Positions 15,754 through 22,962 of a DNA stretch of 64,000 bases are shown here, piece after piece. Made by a program: the position numbers and the translations under genes. How positions within the stretch are numbered: the stretch's first letter is position 1; each line of letters starts with the position of its first letter. The notes under the pieces are model-generated. The model was not told the origin of the DNA and searched no databases. It worked only from the letters and a program-made list of their open reading frames with translations. Source of the DNA: Algimonas ampicilliniresistens (lineage in GTDB: Bacteria; Pseudomonadota; Alphaproteobacteria; Caulobacterales; Maricaulaceae); NCBI RefSeq assembly GCF_030159955.1, contig NZ_BSNK01000002.1, positions 930,001 through 994,000 of the forward strand, written 5' to 3'.

Positions 15754-16242
15754 ATGCTACGCTTACTCTTTTGCACCGCCGCTATTGTGCCAATTGCCAT
15801 TATTCCATGGATGACGTCGGAAGCAGATACGCTGCCTGTACAGGTCGAAGACGCGACCTATGCCGAGCTTGTGACGGATCCGAACCTAGATGCTCTATCA
15901 GCGTGTGAAATGGGCGAATTACCCGTTTTCTTTCACGACGCGCTCGTTACAACACACAGCGCCGAGTTCATCGCCGATGGTTTACGGTCTGCCAAGGGCT
16001 GCGGGGACGTCGAAGTCACTATCATCCCAATCCTCCCAGAATATGCCGATGAGGATGATCTTGAAAGTTCAGTCGAGCGGACCACCGAATTAACGGCCTA
16101 TATTCAAGCGGCGGCAGAGGTCACAGACACAACCATCGCGATCGAAATTGTTAACCAACCCGTTAAAGACGACATATCCACCTTGTATATTAATGGCCGC
16201 GCTGCCATTCTGCGCATCACCCCACAAAGCGCTATCGGCTAA
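15754..16242 (+). CDS. Secreted hypothetical protein (162 aa)
   Basis: ATG 15754 follows GAGGAACGAGGA. The N-terminus (MLRLLFCTAAIVPIAIIP) is a signal peptide or anchor. The mature part is acidic, with two cysteines (in SACEMG and AKGCGD) that could pair, and a central run of Glu/Thr. No family recognised. A near-consensus EcfG promoter upstream and the cluster context suggest stress expression. The location is probably periplasmic. Confidence 0.65.
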   Translation: MLRLLFCTAAIVPIAIIPWMTSEADTLPVQVEDATYAELVTDPNLDALSACEMGELPVFFHDALVTTHSAEFIADGLRSAKGCGDVEVTIIPILPEYADEDDLESSVERTTELTAYIQAAAEVTDTTIAIEIVNQPVKDDISTLYINGRAAILRITPQSAIG

Positions 16243-16297
16243 TTCGGTCTAGCGCGGACGAACCCGTCACAAGGGGATTACAAGCGGGATCAAAGCG

Positions 16298-17023
16298 TTG
16301 GAGAAATTTGTTCGGCGGATGAAGCATTATGTTGAGATTGGTGACACCGATCTCGCACCGCTTCTCGATCTTAATCATAGAACGGTCGATTTTCCGGCTG
16401 GAAAAACCATTGTCGCGCTGAATGAGCCCGTCGATAAAATCTATATTGTTACGTCTGGCTGGTCATTGCGTGCGCGTTATCTTGATGACGGCCGTCGTCA
16501 GATCATAAACTTTCAACTGCCCGGAGACTATTTTGACTTAATGTCACTAGTCGGCGCGCGGTCTGATCACACAATTTCTGCGGCGACGGACACGACCCTG
16601 AGAATTTATAATGGGCAGGATTACCTTCGGGCGATCCAAAGATCGCACCGTCTGGCGGCAGCATTTTGGTGGGTGACTGTGCAGGAAGAAACAATCTTAC
16701 GTCAGCAGATCGTGCGTATCGGTCGGATGAGCGCGCAAGAACGGATTGCTAACTTTATCCTTGAACTTAACCGTCGCCAAAACATCGCCGATGGTGACCG
16801 AGATGACTTCGTTCCGTTGCCTGTGCCACAAGCTTTTTTGGCTGACGCCCTCGGCTTATCCGTCGTCCATATCTCGCGGTCGCTGACATCACTGAAAGCC
16901 CGGGATCTGGTAAAAACCAGCCGCCGCGGCATTGAGATTATTGATCGCGATAGCCTAGTAGAATTGGCGGAGTATGACCCGGCCCTTTTCGAGCCGAAGC
17001 CGGTGCCGCTCGCGGCGCAATAG
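16298..17023 (+). CDS. Crp/Fnr family transcriptional regulator
   Basis: Up to 241 aa from TTG 16298; ATG 16319 (MKHYVEIGDTD) is an equally plausible start. An N-terminal cyclic-nucleotide-binding-like beta roll (about 25-130, with FPAGKTIVALNEPVDKIYIVTSG) and a C-terminal winged helix (FLADALGLSVVHISRSLTSLKARDLV) define the family. It lacks the N-terminal cysteine set of oxygen-sensing Fnr and a clear cAMP-contact signature, so the ligand is unknown. It ends 37 bp from the convergent phyR. Confidence 0.85.
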   Translation: MEKFVRRMKHYVEIGDTDLAPLLDLNHRTVDFPAGKTIVALNEPVDKIYIVTSGWSLRARYLDDGRRQIINFQLPGDYFDLMSLVGARSDHTISAATDTTLRIYNGQDYLRAIQRSHRLAAAFWWVTVQEETILRQQIVRIGRMSAQERIANFILELNRRQNIADGDRDDFVPLPVPQAFLADALGLSVVHISRSLTSLKARDLVKTSRRGIEIIDRDSLVELAEYDPALFEPKPVPLAAQ

Positions 17024-17059
17024 ACGCTGTTAAGCCTGCGCTACTACGCCGCTTTAGGC

Positions 17060-17830
17060 TTAGCCTTTATGGAAGAAAAGCGCCTGGCTAATCGCCGCTT
17101 TCACATTCGATGGTTTGAATGGTTTGGAGATTAGATAGGCGGGTTCAGGCTTGTCGCCCGTCAGCAACCGCTCTGGGAAGGCCGTGATAAAGATCACGGG
17201 CACATCATGCTCGCCAAGAATGTCATCTACGGCGTCAATGCCGGACGATCCATCTGCCAACTGCACATCGGCTAATACGATACCAGGCTTTCGATCTCCC
17301 GCCATTTTGACGGCGTCTGTCCGAGTGGCCGCAATACCGTCGACACTATGACCCAAGCTTTCGACCAGTTCTTCAATATCGGCAGCGATGATCGGCTCAT
17401 CCTCAATAATAAGAACGTTCGTCCGAAGCTCTTTTTCGATATCGGCTTCAGCTGTTGCCAAAAGGTCTCTGGCCTCATCTTCCGATACAGTCATGACGCT
17501 TGCGATTTCTTCGACGGACAGGCCCTCAAGTGCAGACAGCAGAAAGGCTTGACGTGAAACAGGCGGTAGGCGGCGAATGCGATCAGAGGGGGCGTCGTCA
17601 CCCGATTCAAGGCTTTCAAGTTGAGCGCCTGTAGAGCCCCAAATTCCTAGAAACATCCTGTAAAGAGCTGTTCTTGGATGGAGACCATTTTCGACTGTTG
17701 CGTCTCCGGCCACCAGCGCTTCTAGCGCTGTACGAACATAACGATCGCCTTCGCTCTGAGACCCTGTCAGCGCGCGTGAAAACCGTCTCAGGTACGGCAG
17801 GAATGGTGCATATGTATCGACTAGACTCAC
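17060..17830 (-). CDS. phyR: PhyR, anti-anti-sigma response regulator of the general stress response
   Basis: 256 aa. Residues 1 to about 130 form a sigma-like domain (YLRRFSRALTGSQSEGDRYV, then RQAFLLSALEGLSVEEIASVM). Residues about 138-250 are a receiver domain with IIEDEP, the phospho-acceptor Asp188 in LADVQLADGSSG, and Lys in ISKPF. When phosphorylated, the sigma-like domain binds NepR and frees EcfG. It is divergent from nepR-ecfG, the classic layout. The shared intergenic palindrome gives it its own EcfG-like promoter, which would give positive feedback. Confidence 0.95.
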   Translation of the reverse strand: MSLVDTYAPFLPYLRRFSRALTGSQSEGDRYVRTALEALVAGDATVENGLHPRTALYRMFLGIWGSTGAQLESLESGDDAPSDRIRRLPPVSRQAFLLSALEGLSVEEIASVMTVSEDEARDLLATAEADIEKELRTNVLIIEDEPIIAADIEELVESLGHSVDGIAATRTDAVKMAGDRKPGIVLADVQLADGSSGIDAVDDILGEHDVPVIFITAFPERLLTGDKPEPAYLISKPFKPSNVKAAISQALFFHKG

Positions 17831-17912
17831 GTCTTATCCCCTTTAATTCGTTCTAGAACACGGATGGAACTTCCGATCTGTTACAGGTAGAAGCTGGCTG
17901 TTCAAGCTGTAT

Positions 17913-17937
17913 AACTTGCGGGAACCCTTTTGGTTCC
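17913..17937 (-). promoter_or_regulatory. EcfG-like promoter of phyR (GGAAC-N16-AGTT)
   Basis: Minus strand: GGAAC at 17937-17933 and AGTT at 17916-17913. Its -35 box lies in the same GGGAACC...GGTTCCC palindrome as the opposing nepR promoter. Confidence 0.6.
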
Positions 17938-17945
17938 CAGACGTA
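17921..17945 (+). promoter_or_regulatory. EcfG promoter of nepR-ecfG (GGAAC-N16-CGTA)
   Basis: GGAAC at 17921-17925 and CGTA at 17942-17945, spacer 16 nt. It overlaps the phyR promoter head to head. It also decides the nepR start: an in-frame start at 17916 would lie inside the promoter. Confidence 0.75.
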
Positions 17946-17987
17946 ATCATTCAATCGAACCCGGATAATAAGGCGGCCGAAAAACCG

Positions 17988-18197
17988 ATGACTGACAATA
18001 AGAAACATCCGACCCTCAAGAGTAAGCCCCGGCTTAGCGACACGGATTCTTTCGATAAACAGCCTTTGCCCGATAAGATCGGCCACTCCCTGAAAAACCT
18101 CTATAATGAAGTCCTAGCGGAAGAAGTGCCGGATGATTTTCTGAATCTCCTGCGCCAAGCTGATGCTGCCACGGATGAAGGCGAGGCCTCCAAGTGA
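17988..18197 (+). CDS. nepR: NepR, anti-sigma factor for EcfG
   Basis: 69 aa from ATG 17988. The conserved NepR core is IGHSLKNLYNEVLAEEVPDDFLNLLRQ (about residues 31-57): two helices that clamp the sigma factor and, under stress, switch to phosphorylated PhyR. The N-terminus is basic and likely disordered. An upstream start is rejected because it would begin within the promoter. The stop overlaps the GTG of ecfG (GTGA), so the two are translationally coupled. Confidence 0.93.
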   Translation: MTDNKKHPTLKSKPRLSDTDSFDKQPLPDKIGHSLKNLYNEVLAEEVPDDFLNLLRQADAATDEGEASK

Positions 18198-18814
18198 GTT
18201 CTGTTGTTCAAGACGTCGCAGCAGACGAAGAGGTCCCAGTCTTTGACGAAGAGGTGTTTCGCCAAGAACTGACCGCGCTCATTCCCCACTTGCGAGCTTT
18301 CTCACGCTCGCTGTGCGGCAATGCAACGCTGGCTGATGATGTTGCTCAGGATGCGCTGCTTAAAGCTTGGAAGGCGCGCCACAAGTTTAGGCCTGGGTCG
18401 AACCTCAAGGCATGGACTTTCACGATTTTACGCAATCAGTTCTACTCGATCAAACGTCGATCTTGGCGCGCGACATCATTGGAGCCTGAAGTTGCTGAAC
18501 AGACGATTGTTGCCAACACTGACGCTGAACAGTCCGTGCACCTTAACGAACTCCGGCGTGGGCTCGATATGCTCAAGGATGATCAACGCGAGGCTTTGAT
18601 CTTGGTTGGCGCATCAGGTCTGTCCTATGAAGAAGCGGCGGAAATTTGTGATTGCGCGGTTGGTACAATCAAAAGCCGCGTTAGTCGGGCGCGTAAATCA
18701 TTAGAGACGATCATGGATTCAGGACGTTTTGACGACGAACCCGATAAAGTTCGCGCTCTCGACGCCATGTCAACGATCCTCCAAGAAGCGGATACGATTG
18801 CGGGCAAACCTTAA
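18194..18814 (+). CDS. ecfG: EcfG-type RNA polymerase sigma factor (general stress response)
   Basis: 206 aa from GTG 18194. Region 2 (LIPHLRAFSRSLCGNATLADDVAQDALLKAW, then FKAWTF-like helix NLKAWTFTILRNQF) and region 4 (QREALILVGASGLSYEEAAEICDCAVGTIKSRVSRAR) are standard for ECF15/EcfG. The location next to nepR and phyR confirms the subgroup. It would recognise the GGAAC-N16/17-CGTT sites that surround it, including one driving its own operon. The extended N-terminus (about 20 residues) is acidic. Confidence 0.95.
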   Translation: MSSVVQDVAADEEVPVFDEEVFRQELTALIPHLRAFSRSLCGNATLADDVAQDALLKAWKARHKFRPGSNLKAWTFTILRNQFYSIKRRSWRATSLEPEVAEQTIVANTDAEQSVHLNELRRGLDMLKDDQREALILVGASGLSYEEAAEICDCAVGTIKSRVSRARKSLETIMDSGRFDDEPDKVRALDAMSTILQEADTIAGKP

Positions 18815-18894
18815 TCCTGTTCGGGTGGCTAAGCCTGAACGTTTTCAAATCGCCTGTAATGAACACTGAACATTAAGTCTCAGAGCTGTAAGAT

Positions 18895-20619
18895 ATGACC
18901 GTGAGGGGCGACGAAACCACAGAAAATGGAACCCCGGTCAGGCATGATACGCGGTGGTGGCAGAGTGTGCGCCTGCGGTTTGGCCTCTTACTCGCCTTAG
19001 CACTTTTACCGTGGCTTTTACTGTCAGCTCTCGAAACCTATGCGGAGCTTGATCGCGCCCGAGTCTCGCAAAGCCGTCTGGCTGATATTGTGGCCTCCTC
19101 AACGGTCGCAGAAGTCGGGCAGACACTTGAAGCGGGCCGACTTGGCCTTGATGCAGCGCCTCAGATCATCGCTGATTTAGGATGCGAAGCGGGTTCGGCT
19201 GAGGTTCTAGACCGGCTCGGCGTCTACACAGCCCTCATCGTTAAAGACGCGACGAATGCTGTTATCTGCCAGAATCCGTCTTCCGTCTCAGACTTGGTTC
19301 TAGAAAACCCAGATGCGTTTTCAGCTGACAAGCTATTTCGGATTGAGGCTGGACTTTTGGGGACAGGCGACCAAGCGCAGATGGTCGTCGTGCTGCAGAC
19401 GGTTATCCGATCAAGTGGTCACACATACACGCTGATCCTTCCTGAAAACTTGGGCCGCCGCGATGTCTTAGACGTAACGCTTGGTGCCGGATCAAGGATC
19501 ACGCTGACAAAGCTAGATGGAACAGGCATTGTTGGACTGGACAGATCTGAAGAACGAAATCAGTTTTTTCTAGATCGGATCGCCGATGCTGACGTGTCAT
19601 TGCTCGATTACACGAATAGAAATGGTGAAAATCGGCGGAGTGCGGCGAGATACTTTAAATATCTGGGTATTTATGTTTCTGTCGGTCGGCCTGTCCGTTT
19701 CGAAAACATTCTTTCGCTCATCAATCCCTACACATCGGTCATGCTGCCTATCTTAGCATGGTTGGTCGGATTTGGACTGATCTGGATTGGCACACGGTCT
19801 ATGCTGCTAGCCCCGATCAGCAAAGTCAGGCGCACGGCTCGGCTTTTTGCAGGTGGCAAGATGGACTCGCGTGTTAGATTGTCAGATTCTGCGGCGGCTG
19901 AAGTTCAGGGATTGGCCTATTCCTTTAACAGTATGGCGCATCAGCTTCAGGAACGCGATTTACGTATCGCTGATAATATGGATGAAAAAGACACGCTGAT
20001 GCGGGAGATCCATCACCGCGTGAAAAATAATCTACAAATTATCATTAGCCTTCTTAATATGCAGGAGCGCAAGGCCGTCGGCGCGGAAGCCATCGAGGCC
20101 ATTTCTGAGACGCGAACGCGGATCAATGCGATCGCAATCGTCCATCGAGGTCTCTACGAGAGCACCGATCTGCGGGGCATTGATGTCGCTCCGTTCATTT
20201 CCCGGCTGGTTGCATCGATCAGTGAAAGCATTGGAGCCGAAGAAGCGGGCATTAGCGTCAAGCAGTCTGTTGCGCCCTGTCACCTGTCAGCCGACCATGC
20301 GATCCCGGTCGCGCTGTTTATTGTTGAGGCCATCAGCAATGCAGCAGAGCATGGGGTTGAGCGCGGCGGCACTATCCATATCGACATACAGTGTCCTGAA
20401 ACGGGTGTCTTGCAGATCGATGTCGCCGATGACGGTCGAGGCGTCGGTGATCCGGATGCTATGCGCGGTATTGGGACGCGCTTGATGAAAGGCTTCGCCC
20501 GTCAGCTTGCAGGGACACTTGTGTTTCAAGACAATGCGCCAGGCCTGACCGCAAGGCTGACGCTTCCAATCGACGACAGTCCTGAGCAACCGTTTCAGGT
20601 AAGCCAGAAGCGTCGCTAG
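18895..20619 (+). CDS. HisKA_2-family sensor histidine kinase, probable GSR kinase (PhyK-like)
   Basis: 574 aa. TM1 lies at about 26-46, followed by a periplasmic sensor region of roughly 230 residues, TM2 at about 283-303, a HAMP-like linker (ARLFAGGKMDSRVRL), and a HisKA_2 dimerisation domain with phospho-His near 372 in REIHHRVKNNLQIIISLLNMQ. It ends in a HATPase domain (EAISNAAEHG, DDGRGVGD). HisKA_2/HWE kinases next to phyR-nepR-ecfG usually phosphorylate PhyR. It lies 80 bp after ecfG, and no EcfG promoter is visible in that gap. Confidence 0.88.
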   Translation: MTVRGDETTENGTPVRHDTRWWQSVRLRFGLLLALALLPWLLLSALETYAELDRARVSQSRLADIVASSTVAEVGQTLEAGRLGLDAAPQIIADLGCEAGSAEVLDRLGVYTALIVKDATNAVICQNPSSVSDLVLENPDAFSADKLFRIEAGLLGTGDQAQMVVVLQTVIRSSGHTYTLILPENLGRRDVLDVTLGAGSRITLTKLDGTGIVGLDRSEERNQFFLDRIADADVSLLDYTNRNGENRRSAARYFKYLGIYVSVGRPVRFENILSLINPYTSVMLPILAWLVGFGLIWIGTRSMLLAPISKVRRTARLFAGGKMDSRVRLSDSAAAEVQGLAYSFNSMAHQLQERDLRIADNMDEKDTLMREIHHRVKNNLQIIISLLNMQERKAVGAEAIEAISETRTRINAIAIVHRGLYESTDLRGIDVAPFISRLVASISESIGAEEAGISVKQSVAPCHLSADHAIPVALFIVEAISNAAEHGVERGGTIHIDIQCPETGVLQIDVADDGRGVGDPDAMRGIGTRLMKGFARQLAGTLVFQDNAPGLTARLTLPIDDSPEQPFQVSQKRR

Positions 20620-20641
20620 GCGTATCAAACTTACCCTATCG

Positions 20642-20744
20642 GAAAATGAAAAGCCCGGACGCCGTGCAGGGGAAGAGCGGGGGTCCGGGCTTATGAAACA
20701 CCGGGATGAAGGGGAGTTACCGGGTGTTTTATGCTGTTGTTAAA
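20642..20744 (-). ncRNA. Candidate GsrN-like stress sRNA, two C-rich hairpin loops
   Basis: Minus strand, about 100 nt, directly behind an EcfG-type promoter. Hairpin 1 pairs 20728-20720 with 20704-20697 (8 bp, one bulge) and exposes a 15-nt loop containing CTCCCCTT. Hairpin 2 is a perfect 10-bp stem (20692-20683 with 20660-20651) with a 22-nt loop containing CTCTTCCCC, followed by TTCATTTT as terminator. No ORF fits. C-rich loops, EcfG dependence and the position beside the GSR kinase parallel Caulobacter GsrN, an sRNA transcribed by the stress sigma factor. Sequence homology to GsrN was not tested. The gene converges with the kinase. Confidence 0.72.
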
Positions 20745-20749
20745 GTGAA

Positions 20750-20775
20750 TACGCCCGAGCTTTAAATTCGGTTCC
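20750..20775 (-). promoter_or_regulatory. EcfG-type promoter of the sRNA (GGAAC-N17-CGTA)
   Basis: Minus strand: GGAAC at 20775-20771, 17-nt spacer, CGTA at 20753-20750. Transcription would start near 20743 and read into the two-hairpin RNA. No protein gene lies downstream on this strand before the kinase 3' end. Confidence 0.7.
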
Positions 20776-20865
20776 CAACAAAATAAAAAAGTTTTTATCT
20801 TGTGATATCTGGTTTTGGTAACCGGTCTGATTATGTCGATAGCTGCAAACAAACACGACTCTTTT

Positions 20866-20891
20866 GGAACGAATCCAGGGGTCTTGTCGTT
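20866..20891 (+). promoter_or_regulatory. EcfG promoter of the DUF883 gene
   Basis: GGAAC at 20866-20870, 17-nt spacer, CGTT at 20888-20891: exact consensus, 64 nt before the start codon at 20956. Confidence 0.82.
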
Positions 20892-20955
20892 GAATTGATG
20901 AACGCGCATCATTCGGATGCGCCCGGACAATCAACCCCGAAGAAGGAGCCCCATC

Positions 20956-21315
20956 ATGGCGACCGTCAAGACAACCACTCCCAAAGTTACAAAAAAAACG
21001 ACAACAAAAGCCCCAAGCGTTACGACAACGAGCGCCAATGTCGTCCCAATGACGAACGATATTTCTCAGCAACTTGAAACGCTTCGTAATGACCTAAAAT
21101 TGCTTGCTAAGTCTGTTAAAGAACAGACTCTTGCAAAAGTTGAAGGCCGCACTGAAACGGTTAAAACTGTCGCTGTTGATCAGAAAGACGCTGCTGTCGC
21201 TCGTTATGACGAGCTGACCACAAAAGCTGAAATTCAGATCCGCGAAAAGCCTCTTACTTCGATGGCTATTGCCGCTGGTGCTGGTCTTGTGCTCGGCGCT
21301 ATCTTACGCAAATAG
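20956..21315 (+). CDS. DUF883 / YqjD-like membrane-anchored protein
   Basis: 119 aa from ATG 20956, with GAAGGAG 7-8 nt upstream. A Thr/Lys-rich N-terminus precedes an amphipathic helical region (QQLETLRNDLKLLAKSVKEQT to about 90). A C-terminal membrane helix, REKPLTSMAIAAGAGLVLGAILRK, is the typical ElaB/YqjD/DUF883 ending. In E. coli the family ties ribosomes to the membrane in stationary phase, and a similar role is only inferred here. The EcfG promoter is exact. A terminator separates it from the DUF1469 gene. Confidence 0.85.
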   Translation: MATVKTTTPKVTKKTTTKAPSVTTTSANVVPMTNDISQQLETLRNDLKLLAKSVKEQTLAKVEGRTETVKTVAVDQKDAAVARYDELTTKAEIQIREKPLTSMAIAAGAGLVLGAILRK

Positions 21316-21329
21316 TTCGCCCATTTTTT

Positions 21330-21359
21330 GCCCGGCGCCAATGGCGCTGGGCTTTTCTT
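21330..21359 (+). terminator. Rho-independent terminator after the DUF883 gene
   Basis: A strong GC stem (GCCCGGCGCC/GGCGCTGGGC, one G-T pair) with a 3-nt loop, then TTTTCTTT. Confidence 0.85.
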
Positions 21360-21377
21360 TATCGATAGGAGAGTGGA

Positions 21378-21842
21378 GTGCTGAGATACGCAACCATTAT
21401 TGCTCCACTGCTGATGCGCAAAGGGACACCCAATCCGGTCAGGGTTCTGACAGGCTATATGGGGGCCCTTTTTATGACGTTGTTTGCGGGGGTTTTCTTC
21501 CTCGCAGCTTTGTTCACCTGGATCGCAACCAATTTCGGCCTGGATGTCGCTTTTCTGACAATCGCGCTTATCCTAACATTAGGTGCGATTGGCCTGACGA
21601 TCATGGCGCGTGTGTCCAAGACCATTGAACTTAAAAAGGTCGAAGACCGACACTTGCGCATAAAAACTATGCTCGCTTCCAAAGAAGATCCTTTATCTGA
21701 TCACATTCCGGAAGATATTTTGATGCATCCCTTCACCCAGAAAGTTCTGGCGCAGGTTGAAGACAAACCTTGGATTGCCAGCGCGACGGCACTTGGGCTG
21801 GGTATGATGCTCTCGCATCAATTTCTGGACGCTGTCGAATAA
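21378..21842 (+). CDS. DUF1469 (YqjE/holin-superfamily III-like) membrane protein
   Basis: 154 aa from GTG 21378, with AGGAG upstream. Two adjacent membrane helices (about 25-52 and 56-77) are followed by a charged soluble region and a hydrophobic C-terminal patch (WIASATALGLGMMLSHQ). This is the DUF1469/phage-holin-like pattern. The order DUF883, DUF1469, tiny membrane protein recalls E. coli yqjD-yqjE-yqjK. Function unknown; no phage genes are nearby, so a lysis role is unlikely. Confidence 0.75.
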   Translation: MLRYATIIAPLLMRKGTPNPVRVLTGYMGALFMTLFAGVFFLAALFTWIATNFGLDVAFLTIALILTLGAIGLTIMARVSKTIELKKVEDRHLRIKTMLASKEDPLSDHIPEDILMHPFTQKVLAQVEDKPWIASATALGLGMMLSHQFLDAVE

Positions 21843-21886
21843 TTGAAAACTTATAAAAACCGACAAGACGAAAAGGACAGACCGAT

Positions 21887-22042
21887 ATGACTGATCTTCA
21901 CACCGACGACCATCCCGCTGATCTCGATCCTGTCGAGGCTCAAGCCGGAGAACGCTCACCAAAATTTTGGTGGATGTTCGTTGTCTCAACAGCTTTGGTC
22001 CTAGTCGCCATGATTGTCATCTTCATGACAGTGGCCATCTAG
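21887..22042 (+). CDS. Small single-span membrane protein (51 aa)
   Basis: ATG 21887, TAG 22040-22042, with AAAAGGA about 9 nt before the start. An acidic His-rich N-terminus (MTDLHTDDHPADLDPVEAQ) leads into one strong C-terminal membrane helix (about 27-51, FWWMFVVSTALVLVAMIVIF). It follows the DUF1469 gene by 44 bp in the same direction, so it is probably co-transcribed. No family recognised. Confidence 0.65.
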   Translation: MTDLHTDDHPADLDPVEAQAGERSPKFWWMFVVSTALVLVAMIVIFMTVAI

Positions 22043-22085
22043 GTAGTATTTAACGCAATCATATAGACCTTTAGGTTGACACAAA

Positions 22086-22122
22086 AACGCTCGGAACTCC
22101 TCGTGAGACCGGGCGTTTCTTA
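22086..22122 (+). terminator. Imperfect terminator-like hairpin that contains an EcfG promoter
   Basis: AAACGCTCGG pairs imperfectly with CCGGGCGTTT around a 14-nt loop, followed by a T-rich stretch. It may end the DUF1469 transcript. The same bases contain the promoter at 22093-22117. Confidence 0.5.
22093..22117 (+). promoter_or_regulatory. EcfG promoter close to a start codon
   Basis: GGAAC at 22093-22097, 16-nt spacer, CGTT at 22114-22117: exact consensus. The -10 element ends only 8 nt before the ATG at 22126, which predicts a leaderless or nearly leaderless mRNA. Confidence 0.65.
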
Positions 22123-22125
22123 TAT

Positions 22126-22587
22126 ATGGAACATACAACACTCACTCTGACCCGAACCCTCATTCTTGCAGCGGCCGCCACTGCTTTGACACTCGGCGCA
22201 AGCCAAGCTCACGCTAGCGACAATACGAATACGCTGAATGCGTATGAAGCCCAGATATGGGTTTATGAAAAGCTAGCCGTGAGTGAGACGCCCAAGGTCA
22301 TCCGCCATTATGAGGCTCTGCCAGAGCTTGTCGTGCCTCTGAATACAGACATGCAGATGAATGGTCTTGCTGGCGCACACGTGATCCATAGATCAAGTGA
22401 GTTCAAGTCTGACACAGATCTTCGTAACTTCGATCTAGTCGAAGATAGCCCCGTGTTTATCGGGACGTCCGGTCAAACGGAATTCGATACACGCGATGCT
22501 CAACGCGACAGCGGTGCTTATCCTGAAGCGCTCGGTGTTGACCCGCTCTATACGGTTGCAGGTGCTGGCGTCTCGACCTCATTCTAG
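22126..22587 (+). CDS. Secreted hypothetical protein (153 aa)
   Basis: The first 30 residues (MEHTTLTLTRTLILAAAATA through GASQAHAS) form a Sec signal peptide with an AHA cleavage site. The mature domain has no cysteines and no family I recognise. The ATG at 22126 has no ribosome binding site, because the EcfG -10 box lies immediately upstream. The signal peptide fixes this start, so translation probably begins on a leaderless mRNA. Likely periplasmic and stress-induced. Confidence 0.68.
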   Translation: MEHTTLTLTRTLILAAAATALTLGASQAHASDNTNTLNAYEAQIWVYEKLAVSETPKVIRHYEALPELVVPLNTDMQMNGLAGAHVIHRSSEFKSDTDLRNFDLVEDSPVFIGTSGQTEFDTRDAQRDSGAYPEALGVDPLYTVAGAGVSTSF

Positions 22588-22962
22588 ACGCTAAGAAGTA
22601 ATTGCGCGTCCTTTGACATACAAGCTGATTACCTAATTTCACTTGTAGGCACTAAACTTAGACTCCTCACTTACAAATACTACCAGTTCGTGAGGCATCC
22701 TTCGTATCATCCCCAACACTCTCACCCGATCACACTGTTGCAGGCAGTCAACAAGACGCACGGACAATAAGACTGTCCGCGTCAGAGCTATTCACCAATG
22801 CAAAGCCAATCTCTCTCTGAGAGCCAGCTTTAAAGTTGAATTTTCTGACGGACGGTCCAGTTAAGATCGTAATGAATGCGAATGAGGTATTCTTGAAGTG
22901 TCTCTGCCCAAAAAAAAGCCAGCTTGAAAGCTGGCCTTTATACTCATTTATAGCGTTATTGA
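22588..22962. other. Intergenic region with one terminator, possible gene remnant
   Basis: About 375 bp between two convergent secreted-protein genes. It contains the terminator at 22918-22935. A minus-strand frame of 92 codons (22748-23026) overlaps the DUF2141 gene and contains a protein-like stretch (KFNFKAGSQREIGFALVNSS), but it has no supported start. It could be a decayed gene or chance. Nothing else seen. Confidence 0.4.
22918..22935 (-). terminator. Rho-independent terminator of the DUF2141 gene
   Basis: Minus strand: an 8-bp stem (GCCAGCTT/AAGCTGGC) with a 2-nt loop followed by eight T residues, 28 bp after the stop of the DUF2141 gene. Confidence 0.85.

Noticed and set aside
21378-21842. 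Phage holin / prophage remnant
   Set aside because: The DUF1469 protein resembles holin-like families, but no other phage gene is near and the neighbours are stress genes in a yqjDE-like order.
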